From: an uncultured Clostridia bacterium
Lineage (GTDB): Bacteria > Bacillota > Clostridia > Christensenellales > Aristaeellaceae
Direction of reading: 5' to 3'
Assembly (NCBI GenBank): GCA_946410395.1
Contig: CAMKAE010000084.1
Location: 1-8,711 of the forward strand
DNA length: 8,711 nt
The notes below the pieces were generated by a model. The model had not been told where the DNA came from. It did no database searches and was given only the letters and a program-made list of their open reading frames with translations. Shown in pieces: positions 1 through 6,889 of the stretch. Position 1 is the first letter of the stretch. Each line of letters begins with the position of its first letter. Position numbers and translations under genes: made by a program.

Positions 1-996
1 GAGCTCATGGATCTGACGGTCGAAGCCTCCGCCGCCAAGGACACGGTCGACGCCTTCCCCGGCAGCGTGGTCTTCACCGTGGACGTGACCAACAACTCCG
101 CCGCGAAGATCGAGAACGTGCGGGTGTATGTCGCCGGCACCAAGCTGGAGCTGTACCGTTTCCCGAGCATTGAGCCCGGCGAGACCCGCAGCTTTACCCG
201 GGAGCTGGTCTGCTCCATGAGCGGCAACTACCAGTTCCAGGCCAAGGTCGTCAACCAGCTGGGCGAGACCAAGGCCTTCGACAGCAACCGGGTTCGCATC
301 TCCGTCGGCGCGCACGCGGCGGCCACGGGCAACGCGGGTGCTAAGCCGGTCAAGGCCTCCGCGGCCGTCATGCCCGACGCGGCCAACCTCAGCGACACCC
401 AGCTGCAGGCCGTGGTCGAGGCGCTCTCCGGCACCGTGGACCTGACCTCCCTGAACGAAAGCGACCTGGTGGTGGTCCTGGAGAACGCCGCCGGCACGAT
501 CCCCGGTCTGACCGAGCTGGGCGAAGCGGGCCGCGCCGCGCTGGCGCAGCGCGCTTACGGCGTCATTCAGTCCGGCAGCGCTCAGACCGCCGCCGCGGCT
601 GACGGCGAGAGCGCCGAAGCCGGCGCCGTGTCCGGCAGCCAGGCCGGCTTCGACTTCCGCATCCTGGCCTTCGCGCTGCTGGTCCCAGCCCTCATCGGCA
701 CCGTCCTAGCTGTCATCGGCCTGATCGGCCGCGCAAAGAAGGCCGCCTCCTCCCACAAGGCACTGGATCACATGACCATCGCCGGCATCCGGAACTACGA
801 CGTGACGGACGCGGACGAGCAGGAGCCCGGCGAGGAAGCCGAGGATCACGCCAAGCAAGAGATCGACGCCCAGTTCGAGCAGGCCGTGGAAGACGCGGCA
901 GCCCGCCGCCGCCGCAGTGCCGATACGCGTTACAGCGCGGATCAGAAAACCGCGGAGCCCGAAGGCGTCAAGCCGCCGGAGAACCCCGCGCCTTGA
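1..996 (+). CDS. Cell-surface Ig-like membrane protein, C-terminal part (5' end cut by window)
   Basis: The reading frame is open from base 1, so the ATG at 7 is probably internal and the gene starts upstream; no ribosome binding site is visible before it. Numbering from that Met, residues 1-100 look like an Ig/CARDB-type beta-sandwich: alternating strands, TNNS, and an EPGET turn followed by a Y-F-A-V strand pattern. An Ala-rich linker follows (about 103-125). Next comes a helical stretch rich in Leu and Glu (about 127-195), then a second Ala/Gly-rich linker. One hydrophobic helix lies at about 217-241, followed by RAKKAA, consistent with a cytoplasmic side. The tail is charged, first acidic (about 260-290) and then Arg-rich (RRRR), ending in Pro-rich sequence. 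I infer a type I membrane protein with its Ig-like part outside. The specific family is not recognised and no catalytic motif is visible. It ends 24 bases before a terminator, so it is the last gene of its unit. Confidence 0.7.
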   Translation, partial: ELMDLTVEASAAKDTVDAFPGSVVFTVDVTNNSAAKIENVRVYVAGTKLELYRFPSIEPGETRSFTRELVCSMSGNYQFQAKVVNQLGETKAFDSNRVRISVGAHAAATGNAGAKPVKASAAVMPDAANLSDTQLQAVVEALSGTVDLTSLNESDLVVVLENAAGTIPGLTELGEAGRAALAQRAYGVIQSGSAQTAAAADGESAEAGAVSGSQAGFDFRILAFALLVPALIGTVLAVIGLIGRAKKAASSHKALDHMTIAGIRNYDVTDADEQEPGEEAEDHAKQEIDAQFEQAVEDAAARRRRSADTRYSADQKTAEPEGVKPPENPAP

Positions 997-1018
997 CCGC
1001 CATACAAACCATCCGAAG

Positions 1019-1040
1019 AACCGCCCGCCGGGCGGTTTTT
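1019..1040 (+). terminator. Rho-independent terminator after the membrane-protein gene
   Basis: CCGCCC (1021-1026) pairs perfectly with GGGCGG (1030-1035) around a GCC loop and is followed directly by five T residues (1036-1040). AA at 1019-1020 can extend the stem into the T run. It closes the upstream gene and separates it from the sbcD promoter, which begins about 20 bases further on. Confidence 0.9.
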
Positions 1041-1060
1041 CGTGTCCCGCCAATTCCGGG

Positions 1061-1089
1061 TAGAAAAAGGAAAAGACCTGTGCTATAAT
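1061..1089 (+). promoter_or_regulatory. Sigma-A-type extended -10 promoter for sbcDC
   Basis: A perfect TATAAT lies at 1084-1089, preceded by TGC at 1081-1083, giving an extended -10 (TGnTATAAT). With a 17-base spacer, the -35 position (1061-1066) reads TAGAAA, which matches TTGACA at four of six positions. Transcription would start around 1096, leaving a leader of roughly 28 bases before the sbcD ATG. The element sits between the upstream terminator and sbcD, which supports a real promoter. Confidence 0.8.
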
Positions 1090-1123
1090 TCTGTCAACGA
1101 CAGACAAAGGGGGCGATGCATCC

Positions 1124-1591
1124 ATGCGGCTTTTGCATACTTCGGACTGGCATCTGGGCATGATGCGCAGCCAGACGGCCACCTACCGGGAGGACCAGCA
1201 GGCCTTCATCGATGGGATCTGCGGCGTCATCGCGCGGGAGCGCGTCGACGCGGTGCTCCTGAGCGGAGACGTGTACGACACCGGGGTCAGCCGGGCGGAG
1301 GCGCTGGGCATGTTCGACGCGGCCTGCCGGGCCATCTGCGGAGAGCTGGGCTGCCGGCTCATCGTCATCGCGGGCAACCACGACAGCGGCAGCCGCCTGG
1401 CCCAGCACAGCGCGCTGCTCGCCCGCACCGGGCTCTACATCGCCGGGTCGCTGACGCTGCCCGTCAACCCCATTTCGCTGGCGGAGGACGTCACGGTGTG
1501 GCCGGTGCCCTACTTCGTCCGCGAGGAGGCGCCGCGCTCTTCCCCGACGGGGAGAAGCCCGAATCCCAGGAGGCTGCGATGCGGGCGGTGA
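1124..1591 (+). CDS. sbcD: SbcD nuclease subunit, N-terminal fragment (frameshifted)
   Basis: SbcD is the Mre11-family metallophosphoesterase that, with SbcC, cuts DNA ends and hairpins. This frame carries the first three motifs: HTSDWHLG (D8, H10), SGDVYD (G48, D49) and GNHDS (N85, H86, D87), which supply ligands for the two metal ions. The start at 1124 is set by AAAGGGGG at 1106-1113, ten bases upstream. The protein matches the family to about residue 136 (PYFVREEA). It then runs into an unrelated Ser/Pro/Arg-rich tail and stops at 1591, because the true frame continues one base back. The motifs that complete the active site lie in the next entry. Rejoined, the two halves give about 379 residues, a normal SbcD length. 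Identity as SbcD is near certain. Whether the break is real or a sequence error cannot be told from here. Confidence 0.9.
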   Translation: MRLLHTSDWHLGMMRSQTATYREDQQAFIDGICGVIARERVDAVLLSGDVYDTGVSRAEALGMFDAACRAICGELGCRLIVIAGNHDSGSRLAQHSALLARTGLYIAGSLTLPVNPISLAEDVTVWPVPYFVREEAPRSSPTGRSPNPRRLRCGR

Positions 1592-2262
1592 CCGACAGCA
1601 TCCGCGCGCGGCTGCGGCCGGGGTTCAACATCGTCATGGCCCACGCCTACGTCACCGGCGCGCCCCTGGGGCAGTCGGACCGGGCCGCCCAGGTGGGATT
1701 CTCCGACGCCGTGTCCCGGGAGGTCTTCGACGGCTTCGATTATGTTGCCCTGGGCCACATCCACAGGCCCTATGCCGTGCCCGGCACCGACGGCCGCGTG
1801 CGCTACAGCGGCAGCCCCATGCAGTACGCCTTCGACGAGGAAGGCCAGGTCAAGGGCTGCGTCCTGCTGGACACGCAGACCGGCGCGCAGTCCTTCATCC
1901 CCCTGCCGCCCCTGCACGGCCGCAGGACCCTGGAAGGCCCCTGGGCCTGGGTGACCGATCCCGCCACGGCACAGAGCGCGCAGAACTGCTACGTCCGGGT
2001 GCGGGTCACCGACCGGGAGAAGAGCCTGCCCATGCGCAGCGAGCTGCTGGCCCTGTACCCGGATCTGCTGCAGTTCCAGGGCGCGCTGCACGAGGGCGAG
2101 GGCGGTGCCTCCCTCACCGCCGCGGAGCTGGAGGATCTGGGGGACATCCCGCTGATGAAGCGCTTTCTGAAAGAAATCTATGCGCTGGAGCCGGATGCGC
2201 GCCAGACCCGCATGTTTGAGCGCGCCCTGCAGGACGCCATGGGAGGAGGGGATCCGGCATGA
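1579..2262 (+). CDS. sbcD: SbcD nuclease subunit, C-terminal fragment (frameshifted)
   Basis: This frame continues SbcD. Family-like sequence (AALFPDGEKPE) is already readable from about 1531, before the first ATG at 1579. Counting from that ATG, the fragment has 227 residues and holds the last phosphoesterase motifs: MAHAYV (H22) and GHIH (G59, H60, H62), followed by RYSGSPMQYAF, a segment typical of SbcD. After that comes the C-terminal region that contacts SbcC. AGGAGG at 1568-1573 lies five bases before the ATG, and the ATG overlaps the end of the first fragment by 13 bases, so separate coupled translation is conceivable. It ends in TGA at 2260-2262, overlapping the sbcC ATG (ATGA). The simplest reading is that this and the preceding fragment are one gene interrupted by a one-base loss around 1526-1537. 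Confidence 0.85.
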   Translation: MRAVTDSIRARLRPGFNIVMAHAYVTGAPLGQSDRAAQVGFSDAVSREVFDGFDYVALGHIHRPYAVPGTDGRVRYSGSPMQYAFDEEGQVKGCVLLDTQTGAQSFIPLPPLHGRRTLEGPWAWVTDPATAQSAQNCYVRVRVTDREKSLPMRSELLALYPDLLQFQGALHEGEGGASLTAAELEDLGDIPLMKRFLKEIYALEPDARQTRMFERALQDAMGGGDPA

Positions 2263-4898
2263 AACCCATCTCGGTGACCTTTCAGGGCTTCGGCCCCTAC
2301 CTGGAGCGGCAGACCGTGGACTTCCGCAGCGTGGCCCGCAACGGCCTGTTCCTGATCCGCGGCGAGACCGGCGCCGGCAAAACCACGATCCTCGACGCGA
2401 TCTGCTGTGCCCTCTACGGCCAGTCCTCCAACGGGGACAAGGCCGGTCAGCCGGGCCGCGGCGGCCTGGAGGCCATGCGATGCCGCAGCGCCCCGCCGGA
2501 CGCGGAAACCCTGGTGGAATTCGTCTTTGAGCAGGATGGCCTGGTCTACACCTTCCGCTGCCGCCTCTGGCCCAACCGCCGCGGCAACCTCAACGAGGAG
2601 GAGAAGTGCAGCGTCCGCGGGCCTGACGGCGCCGAAACCGTCCTGGCCAGCAAGAAGACCGAGGTGTGGCGCAAGGCCGCGGAGATCATCGGCCTGGAGG
2701 CGGAGCAGTTCCGGCAGGTGATCGTGCTGCCCCAGGGCAAGTTTCAGCAGCTTCTGATCTCCGAGGACAAGGCGCCGATCCTGTCCTCGCTCTTTAGCGC
2801 AGGCCGGCTGCGCACCGCCGCCGGGCTTTTCCGGGACCGGGTCCTCGCGGAGAGCACCCGCCTAAAGGCGGAGCGCGAGCTGATCGCGGACCGGCTGCGC
2901 TTCTGGGAATGCGACGCCGTCGCGGCCCTGGCGGAAAAGCACGCCGCCGCGCAGGCGGAGTGCCAGGCGCTGCAGGAGACGCTGACGGCCCGCAAGGCCG
3001 CCCTGCTGGAAGCCCAGGACGCCCTGAACGCCGCGGCCAAGGCCGGGGAGCGCTTTACCGCCCTGGACAGTCTCCGGGCCGAGCTGCAGCGCCTGCTGGA
3101 CGGCGCGCAGGCCCATCAGGCGCGGACCGCTGCCCTTGAGGCCGCCACGCGGGCCGCCGCCGCCCAGCCCGCCCGCGAGGCGCTGACCCAGGCGCTCCGC
3201 CGGACTGAGACCGCCGTCCGGGCGCAGGCCAAGGCCTCCCAGGACCTGCAGGCCGCCGAAGCCGCCGGCGCAAAGGCCGCCGCGGACAGCGCCCTCCACA
3301 GCCAGGGACAGGCGGAGCAGGAAAACCGCAAGCGCCGGGCCGCCCTGCTGGAGAGCAAGCGGGACGCCTACGCCGCGGCCGAGCAGCTGCAGCGGGATTG
3401 GTCGGAGCAGGAAGCGCGCTGGCCCGGCGCCCTCCGCTGGGAGCAGAAAGCCCGGGCGGAGCTGGAGGCCGGGAAAGCCTCCCTCGCCCGGAAGCGGGAA
3501 GACCTGGCCGCCGCCGACGCGGAGCACAGCCGCCTCGCGGAGCGGTATCTGGCGGAGATCGCCGGGGAGTTGGGCATGCAACTGCGCGAGGGGACGAAAT
3601 GCCCGGTGTGCGGCAGCATCCATCACCCCGAGCCCGCCCGCGTCTCCGATGACCATGTGACCCGCGCTCAGGTGGACGCGCAGAAGAAAGTCCGCGAGCA
3701 GGCAGAGCAGGCCGTCCACGAGCAGGAGGCCGCCAACGAGAAAGCGCAGCAGGCCTACGAAAACGGCAAGGCCGGCATGGACAGGCTGCGGGCGGACATC
3801 GACCGGCTGAAGGCCGCCCTGGACGCGGCCCGGAGCCAGCTGCCTGCGGAGATCCCCGACGCGGCCGCCCTGGAGCGGACCCTGGACGGCCTGCAGACCG
3901 CGGTCACGGCCTGGGACCGGGAGACGGAGCGCCTCCGGCAGGCAGCGGACCGGGCCGCCGCAGCAGCGGCCGCCGCCCGGGGCATCCGGGACCGGGAGGA
4001 GCGGGAGGAAGCCGCCGCCCGGGAAGCCATGGGGGCCGCCCAGGCGGCGTGGGACGCGCAGCGCGCGGCAGCCGGCTTCCCCGACGACGACGCCTGGACC
4101 GCTGCCTGGCTCCCGCCCGAACGCCTGCAGCAGCTGCAGAGCGAGACCAGCTCCTACGAAGCCCGCCTGCAGGACTGCCGCGACCGGGAGCGCGCCGCCG
4201 CGGAGGCGGTGCGGGATCTCCCGCGCCCCGACATGGCCGCGCTGCAGGCCCGGCGCGACGAAGCCGATGCCGCTCACGGCGAGGTCCTGGCCCGCCTCAG
4301 CAGCCTGAGCCAGCAGGCGGAAAGCATGGAGAAAGCCCTGACGGAGCTTCGCGCCCGCAGCGAACAGCTCGAGCAGGACACCCTCGTGAACACCGCGGAC
4401 AGGGCCGTGGCCGACGCGCTGGTCGGCCTGCGGGGCAGGGTCAGCCTCGAGGACTATATGCTCAGCGCGATGCTGACCTCCGTGACCCTGGAGGCGAACC
4501 GGCTGCTCGCGGACATGTACAACGGGCGCTTCCGGCTGGCGGTGCCCGCCGGCGGCAGCCTGCAGCTGGAGGTCGAGGACCGGGACTTCGACGTGCGCGG
4601 CAGCGTGGCCAGCCTCTCGGGCGGTGAAAAGTTCCTGGTGGCGCTGGCCCTGGGCATCGGCCTGGCCAACGTGGTGTCCACGCAACACCACGCGGTCAAC
4701 ATGGACGCGCTGTTCATCGACGAGGGCTTCGGCTCCCTGGACCCCAAGGCCTGCCAGGAGGCGGTCAGCGTGCTCAACAGCCTGCGGGGCAGCCGGATGG
4801 TGGGGGTCATCTCCCACGTCGAGGCCCTCCGCGAGGACATCAGCAGCCAGCTGGTGGCCGTGAAGACGCCCCGGGGCAGCAAGCTGGAAGTCCACTGA
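2259..4898 (+). CDS. sbcC: SbcC, Rad50-like ATPase subunit of the SbcCD nuclease
   Basis: An SMC/Rad50-type ATPase of 879 residues that binds DNA ends and drives SbcD. The N-terminal lobe opens with the family sequence FQGFGPY and a Walker A motif GETGAGKT (35-42); the Q-loop is at Q159 (VLPQGKF). Long Ala/Glu/Arg-rich coiled-coil arms span about 185-445 and 465-735. Between them is the zinc hook CPVC (C448, C451), followed by GSIHHP. The C-terminal lobe has the ABC signature SLSGGEK (785-791), Walker B LFIDE (818-822), D-loop GSLD (825-828) and the H-loop at H853 (SHVEAL). All ATPase motifs are intact. The start is fixed by AGGAGG at 2244-2249 and by the four-base ATGA overlap with sbcD, implying coupled translation. 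At 879 residues it is shorter than the more usual 1000-1200, mainly because the coiled coils are short. Confidence 0.96.
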   Translation: MKPISVTFQGFGPYLERQTVDFRSVARNGLFLIRGETGAGKTTILDAICCALYGQSSNGDKAGQPGRGGLEAMRCRSAPPDAETLVEFVFEQDGLVYTFRCRLWPNRRGNLNEEEKCSVRGPDGAETVLASKKTEVWRKAAEIIGLEAEQFRQVIVLPQGKFQQLLISEDKAPILSSLFSAGRLRTAAGLFRDRVLAESTRLKAERELIADRLRFWECDAVAALAEKHAAAQAECQALQETLTARKAALLEAQDALNAAAKAGERFTALDSLRAELQRLLDGAQAHQARTAALEAATRAAAAQPAREALTQALRRTETAVRAQAKASQDLQAAEAAGAKAAADSALHSQGQAEQENRKRRAALLESKRDAYAAAEQLQRDWSEQEARWPGALRWEQKARAELEAGKASLARKREDLAAADAEHSRLAERYLAEIAGELGMQLREGTKCPVCGSIHHPEPARVSDDHVTRAQVDAQKKVREQAEQAVHEQEAANEKAQQAYENGKAGMDRLRADIDRLKAALDAARSQLPAEIPDAAALERTLDGLQTAVTAWDRETERLRQAADRAAAAAAAARGIRDREEREEAAAREAMGAAQAAWDAQRAAAGFPDDDAWTAAWLPPERLQQLQSETSSYEARLQDCRDRERAAAEAVRDLPRPDMAALQARRDEADAAHGEVLARLSSLSQQAESMEKALTELRARSEQLEQDTLVNTADRAVADALVGLRGRVSLEDYMLSAMLTSVTLEANRLLADMYNGRFRLAVPAGGSLQLEVEDRDFDVRGSVASLSGGEKFLVALALGIGLANVVSTQHHAVNMDALFIDEGFGSLDPKACQEAVSVLNSLRGSRMVGVISHVEALREDISSQLVAVKTPRGSKLEVH

Positions 4899-4907
4899 CG
4901 ATTTCGA

Positions 4908-4936
4908 TTGTTTTCCGGCGGCAACTGTGTTACAAT
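4908..4936 (+). promoter_or_regulatory. Probable promoter for the rpiB unit
   Basis: TACAAT at 4931-4936 is preceded by TGT (4928-4930), making an extended -10. With a 17-base spacer, TTGTTT (4908-4913) sits at the -35 position and keeps the key TTG. It begins ten bases after the sbcC stop and lies about 35 bases before the rpiB start. No terminator is seen between sbcC and this site, so read-through from sbcDC is also possible. Confidence 0.65.
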
Positions 4937-4970
4937 CAGGGAGAAGAATAACCGGACGGGAGGAATGACC

Positions 4971-5417
4971 ATGATCGCGCTCGCATGCGACCACACCGGC
5001 ATTGAACTGAAAAAGGAAATCATGGGCCTGCTGGACAGCCTGGGCCTGGCATGGAAGGACTTCGGGACCAACGAGCCCGTCTCCTGCGACTATCCTGTCT
5101 ACGGCTACCGTGCCGCAAAGGCCGTGGCTGACGGCGAATGCGACCGGGCCATCCTGATCTGCGGCACCGGCGTGGGCATCGGCATCGCGGCCTCCAAGGT
5201 GAAGGGCACCCGGGTCTGCACCTGCTCCGACGTGTACACCGCGGAGCTGTCCAAGCGCCATAACAACAGCAACATTCTCACCATGGGCGCCCGGGTGGTC
5301 GGCCCGGACCTGGCCAAGATGATTGCCGAGCACTGGCTCACGGCCACCTATGAGGGCGGCCGCCACCAGCGCCGGGTGGACATGATCACCGCCATCGAGA
5401 ACGGCGAGGCCCTGTGA
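4971..5417 (+). CDS. rpiB: Ribose-5-phosphate isomerase B
   Basis: Interconverts ribose 5-phosphate and ribulose 5-phosphate in the non-oxidative pentose phosphate pathway, in the cytoplasm; some family members also act on allose 6-phosphate. The 148-residue length is typical. Visible features are ALACDHTG with D7 and H8, the catalytic cysteine C64 in CGTGVGIG (T66 and G67 in the anion-hole loop), H97 with N98-N99 in KRHNNSN, and the phosphate-binding C-terminal motif RHQRRVD (131-137). The start at 4971 is preferred because GGGAGGA (4958-4964) is six to seven bases upstream; the in-frame ATG at 4965 would be too close. Small departures from the commonest family sequence are AASK instead of AANK (74-77) and Ile for Phe after TG near residue 11. 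Two genes for secreted proteins follow at short spacing, suggesting cotranscription. Confidence 0.95.
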   Translation: MIALACDHTGIELKKEIMGLLDSLGLAWKDFGTNEPVSCDYPVYGYRAAKAVADGECDRAILICGTGVGIGIAASKVKGTRVCTCSDVYTAELSKRHNNSNILTMGARVVGPDLAKMIAEHWLTATYEGGRHQRRVDMITAIENGEAL

Positions 5418-5450
5418 CGCCGCCGCACACCGGACACGGAGGATGCCGAG

Positions 5451-6863
5451 ATGAAAAAACTACTGCTGACCCTGCTGACCGTCCTGTGCCTGCTCTGTCT
5501 GGCCGCCGCCCTGGCCGACCCGCGCATGGACTGTGTCGCCGCTGTGCTCCTCGTGGATGAGGAAGGATCCGTCTTCATGGGCTCCGCCGTGCTGGTGGAC
5601 ACCGGCGACGGCTCCTGCTGGGTTGCCCCGGCGGCCCTGCTGAAGCCGGACCGCTATGTGGCGCTGATGATGGACGACGGCACCTATGACTTCGCCGTGA
5701 GCACCGAGCCCCTGGGGGGCAGCGGCCTGGCCCGCATCACCCTGTCCGGGCCGCTGAAGGGATCGCAGGCCGTTCCCCTGAGCAGCGTCAACGCCCTCGG
5801 GGAGGAGTCGCTCTCCTTCATCGGCTTCGACGGGGAAGGCACGCTGCTCTCCAGCGCCGCCACCCGCCTGTCGGCCATCGATCTGAACGGCCAGACCGGC
5901 CTGAGCTTTACCGGCCGCCAGGAGGGCATGCTGCCCGGTGCGGTCCTCTCCGATCCGGACGCCGGCCTGGTGGCCGTCACGCTCTCCGCCTGGAGCGAGG
6001 GCGAAGCCCGCTATGCCGCCCTGGACGCCGCCGCGATCCGCACGGCCCTGGAGCTGGACCCCGTCGCGCCCACCCTCTCCCCCACGCCCGCCCCGGATGG
6101 CGACGGGACCCACAACCGGGTCACCGACGCCGAAACCCGGATCGAGGGCGGCTATCTGGCCGTGGATCTCACCGCGAGCGGCATTCCCACAGACGGCTCC
6201 GCCTGGGTCTGGAACTGGTACTTCGACAGCGCCAACACCTACTACACCGGCCGCAAGGTGGAGAGCCTAACCGACCCCGTGCTCTACTTCCCGGCCGTCC
6301 CCGGCCGCAGTGCCGACCTGTTCATCGTCTGGGGGACCGGCGAGATCCCCGATGAGCGGGACGCGATGAATCAATTTGCGGGAGAGCCGATTCACGTCGA
6401 TTTCCCGGAGGCCACCGCCATGGATCGCCATGAATACCGGCAGGACTGCTGGCTGGCGGTCACCGACGCCGGCGCCGCCCCAGCCGATCTCGACGTGCTG
6501 CCCCGGGCGGAGGACATCAGCCGCGCCTTGCTGGCGGATGAGGCCAAGACCCTCTGGCTGCAGATCACCAGCAGCTACACGGTAACGGAGGATCAGGAGG
6601 AAACCCTGCTGCTGTGCCTGTTCACCCCCGACGGCCAGTGCCTGGTCGAAATGGCCTCCTTCCTGTACGGCTTCGACTTCATGGAAGCGGACAACTGGCA
6701 CTACGACATGAGCAAAATGTTCCGGGAAGCGCGCGAGTTCTGCGGCGATCCGCTGCCCGGCGGCACCTACACCCTGGCCTATTATATCGGCGACTCCCTG
6801 GCAGGCAGTTTCTCCTTCGATCTGCCCTCCGACACCGTAGACGACGGCGGCAGCAGCCTGTAA
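5451..6863 (+). CDS. Secreted protein with apparently inactive trypsin-like domain
   Basis: 470 residues, exported: signal peptide at 1-22 (MKK, a Leu-rich core, then ALA before DP), with no lipobox. GGAGG at 5438-5442, eight bases upstream, fixes the start. Residues about 28-180 follow the order of a trypsin/HtrA-type fold: AAVLLVD, then MGSAVLVD, WVAPAALL (57-64), ALMMDDGTYDF, GGSGLARITL (89-98), SFIGFDGEG, and EGMLPGAVLSDPDAGLVAVT (158-177). The places where active enzymes have catalytic His, Asp and Ser read APAAL, GLAR and GMLPGA, so all three are missing. A Pro-rich linker (205-216) leads to a second half (about 225-465) that looks beta-rich and Ig-like, with many aromatic residues and repeated Asp-Gly turns. 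No transmembrane helix or anchor is seen. It lies 33 bases after rpiB. The role is unknown; a binding or scaffolding function outside the membrane is a guess from the domain reading. Confidence 0.8.
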   Translation: MKKLLLTLLTVLCLLCLAAALADPRMDCVAAVLLVDEEGSVFMGSAVLVDTGDGSCWVAPAALLKPDRYVALMMDDGTYDFAVSTEPLGGSGLARITLSGPLKGSQAVPLSSVNALGEESLSFIGFDGEGTLLSSAATRLSAIDLNGQTGLSFTGRQEGMLPGAVLSDPDAGLVAVTLSAWSEGEARYAALDAAAIRTALELDPVAPTLSPTPAPDGDGTHNRVTDAETRIEGGYLAVDLTASGIPTDGSAWVWNWYFDSANTYYTGRKVESLTDPVLYFPAVPGRSADLFIVWGTGEIPDERDAMNQFAGEPIHVDFPEATAMDRHEYRQDCWLAVTDAGAAPADLDVLPRAEDISRALLADEAKTLWLQITSSYTVTEDQEETLLLCLFTPDGQCLVEMASFLYGFDFMEADNWHYDMSKMFREAREFCGDPLPGGTYTLAYYIGDSLAGSFSFDLPSDTVDDGGSSL

Positions 6864-6889
6864 AGCGTGCGACCGAAAGGAAGATGCCC

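Noticed and set aside
1532..1548. Programmed -1 frameshifting as the explanation of the sbcD break
   Set aside because: The direction (-1) fits, but there is no X-XXY-YYZ slippery heptamer in frame: TCT-TCC-CCG does not qualify. No phase-matched pseudoknot is obvious, and programmed shifting is not known to me for sbcD.
4908..4970. Earlier TTG start for rpiB at 4908
   Set aside because: It would add 21 residues unlike any RpiB N-terminus, has no ribosome binding site, and overlaps the promoter; the start at 4971 has a well-placed GGGAGGA.
2862..5366. Very long open frame (834 codons) on the minus strand opposite sbcC and rpiB
   Set aside because: It lies opposite two clearly identified genes, its product is a Gly/Ala/Arg/His-rich composition typical of antisense frames in GC-rich DNA, and no domain or ribosome binding site is recognisable.
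5451..5520. Lipoprotein signal in the larger secreted protein (cysteines at residues 13 and 16)
   Set aside because: The residues before each Cys do not fit the lipobox (Leu rather than Gly/Ala/Ser at -1), and a standard ALA cleavage site follows.
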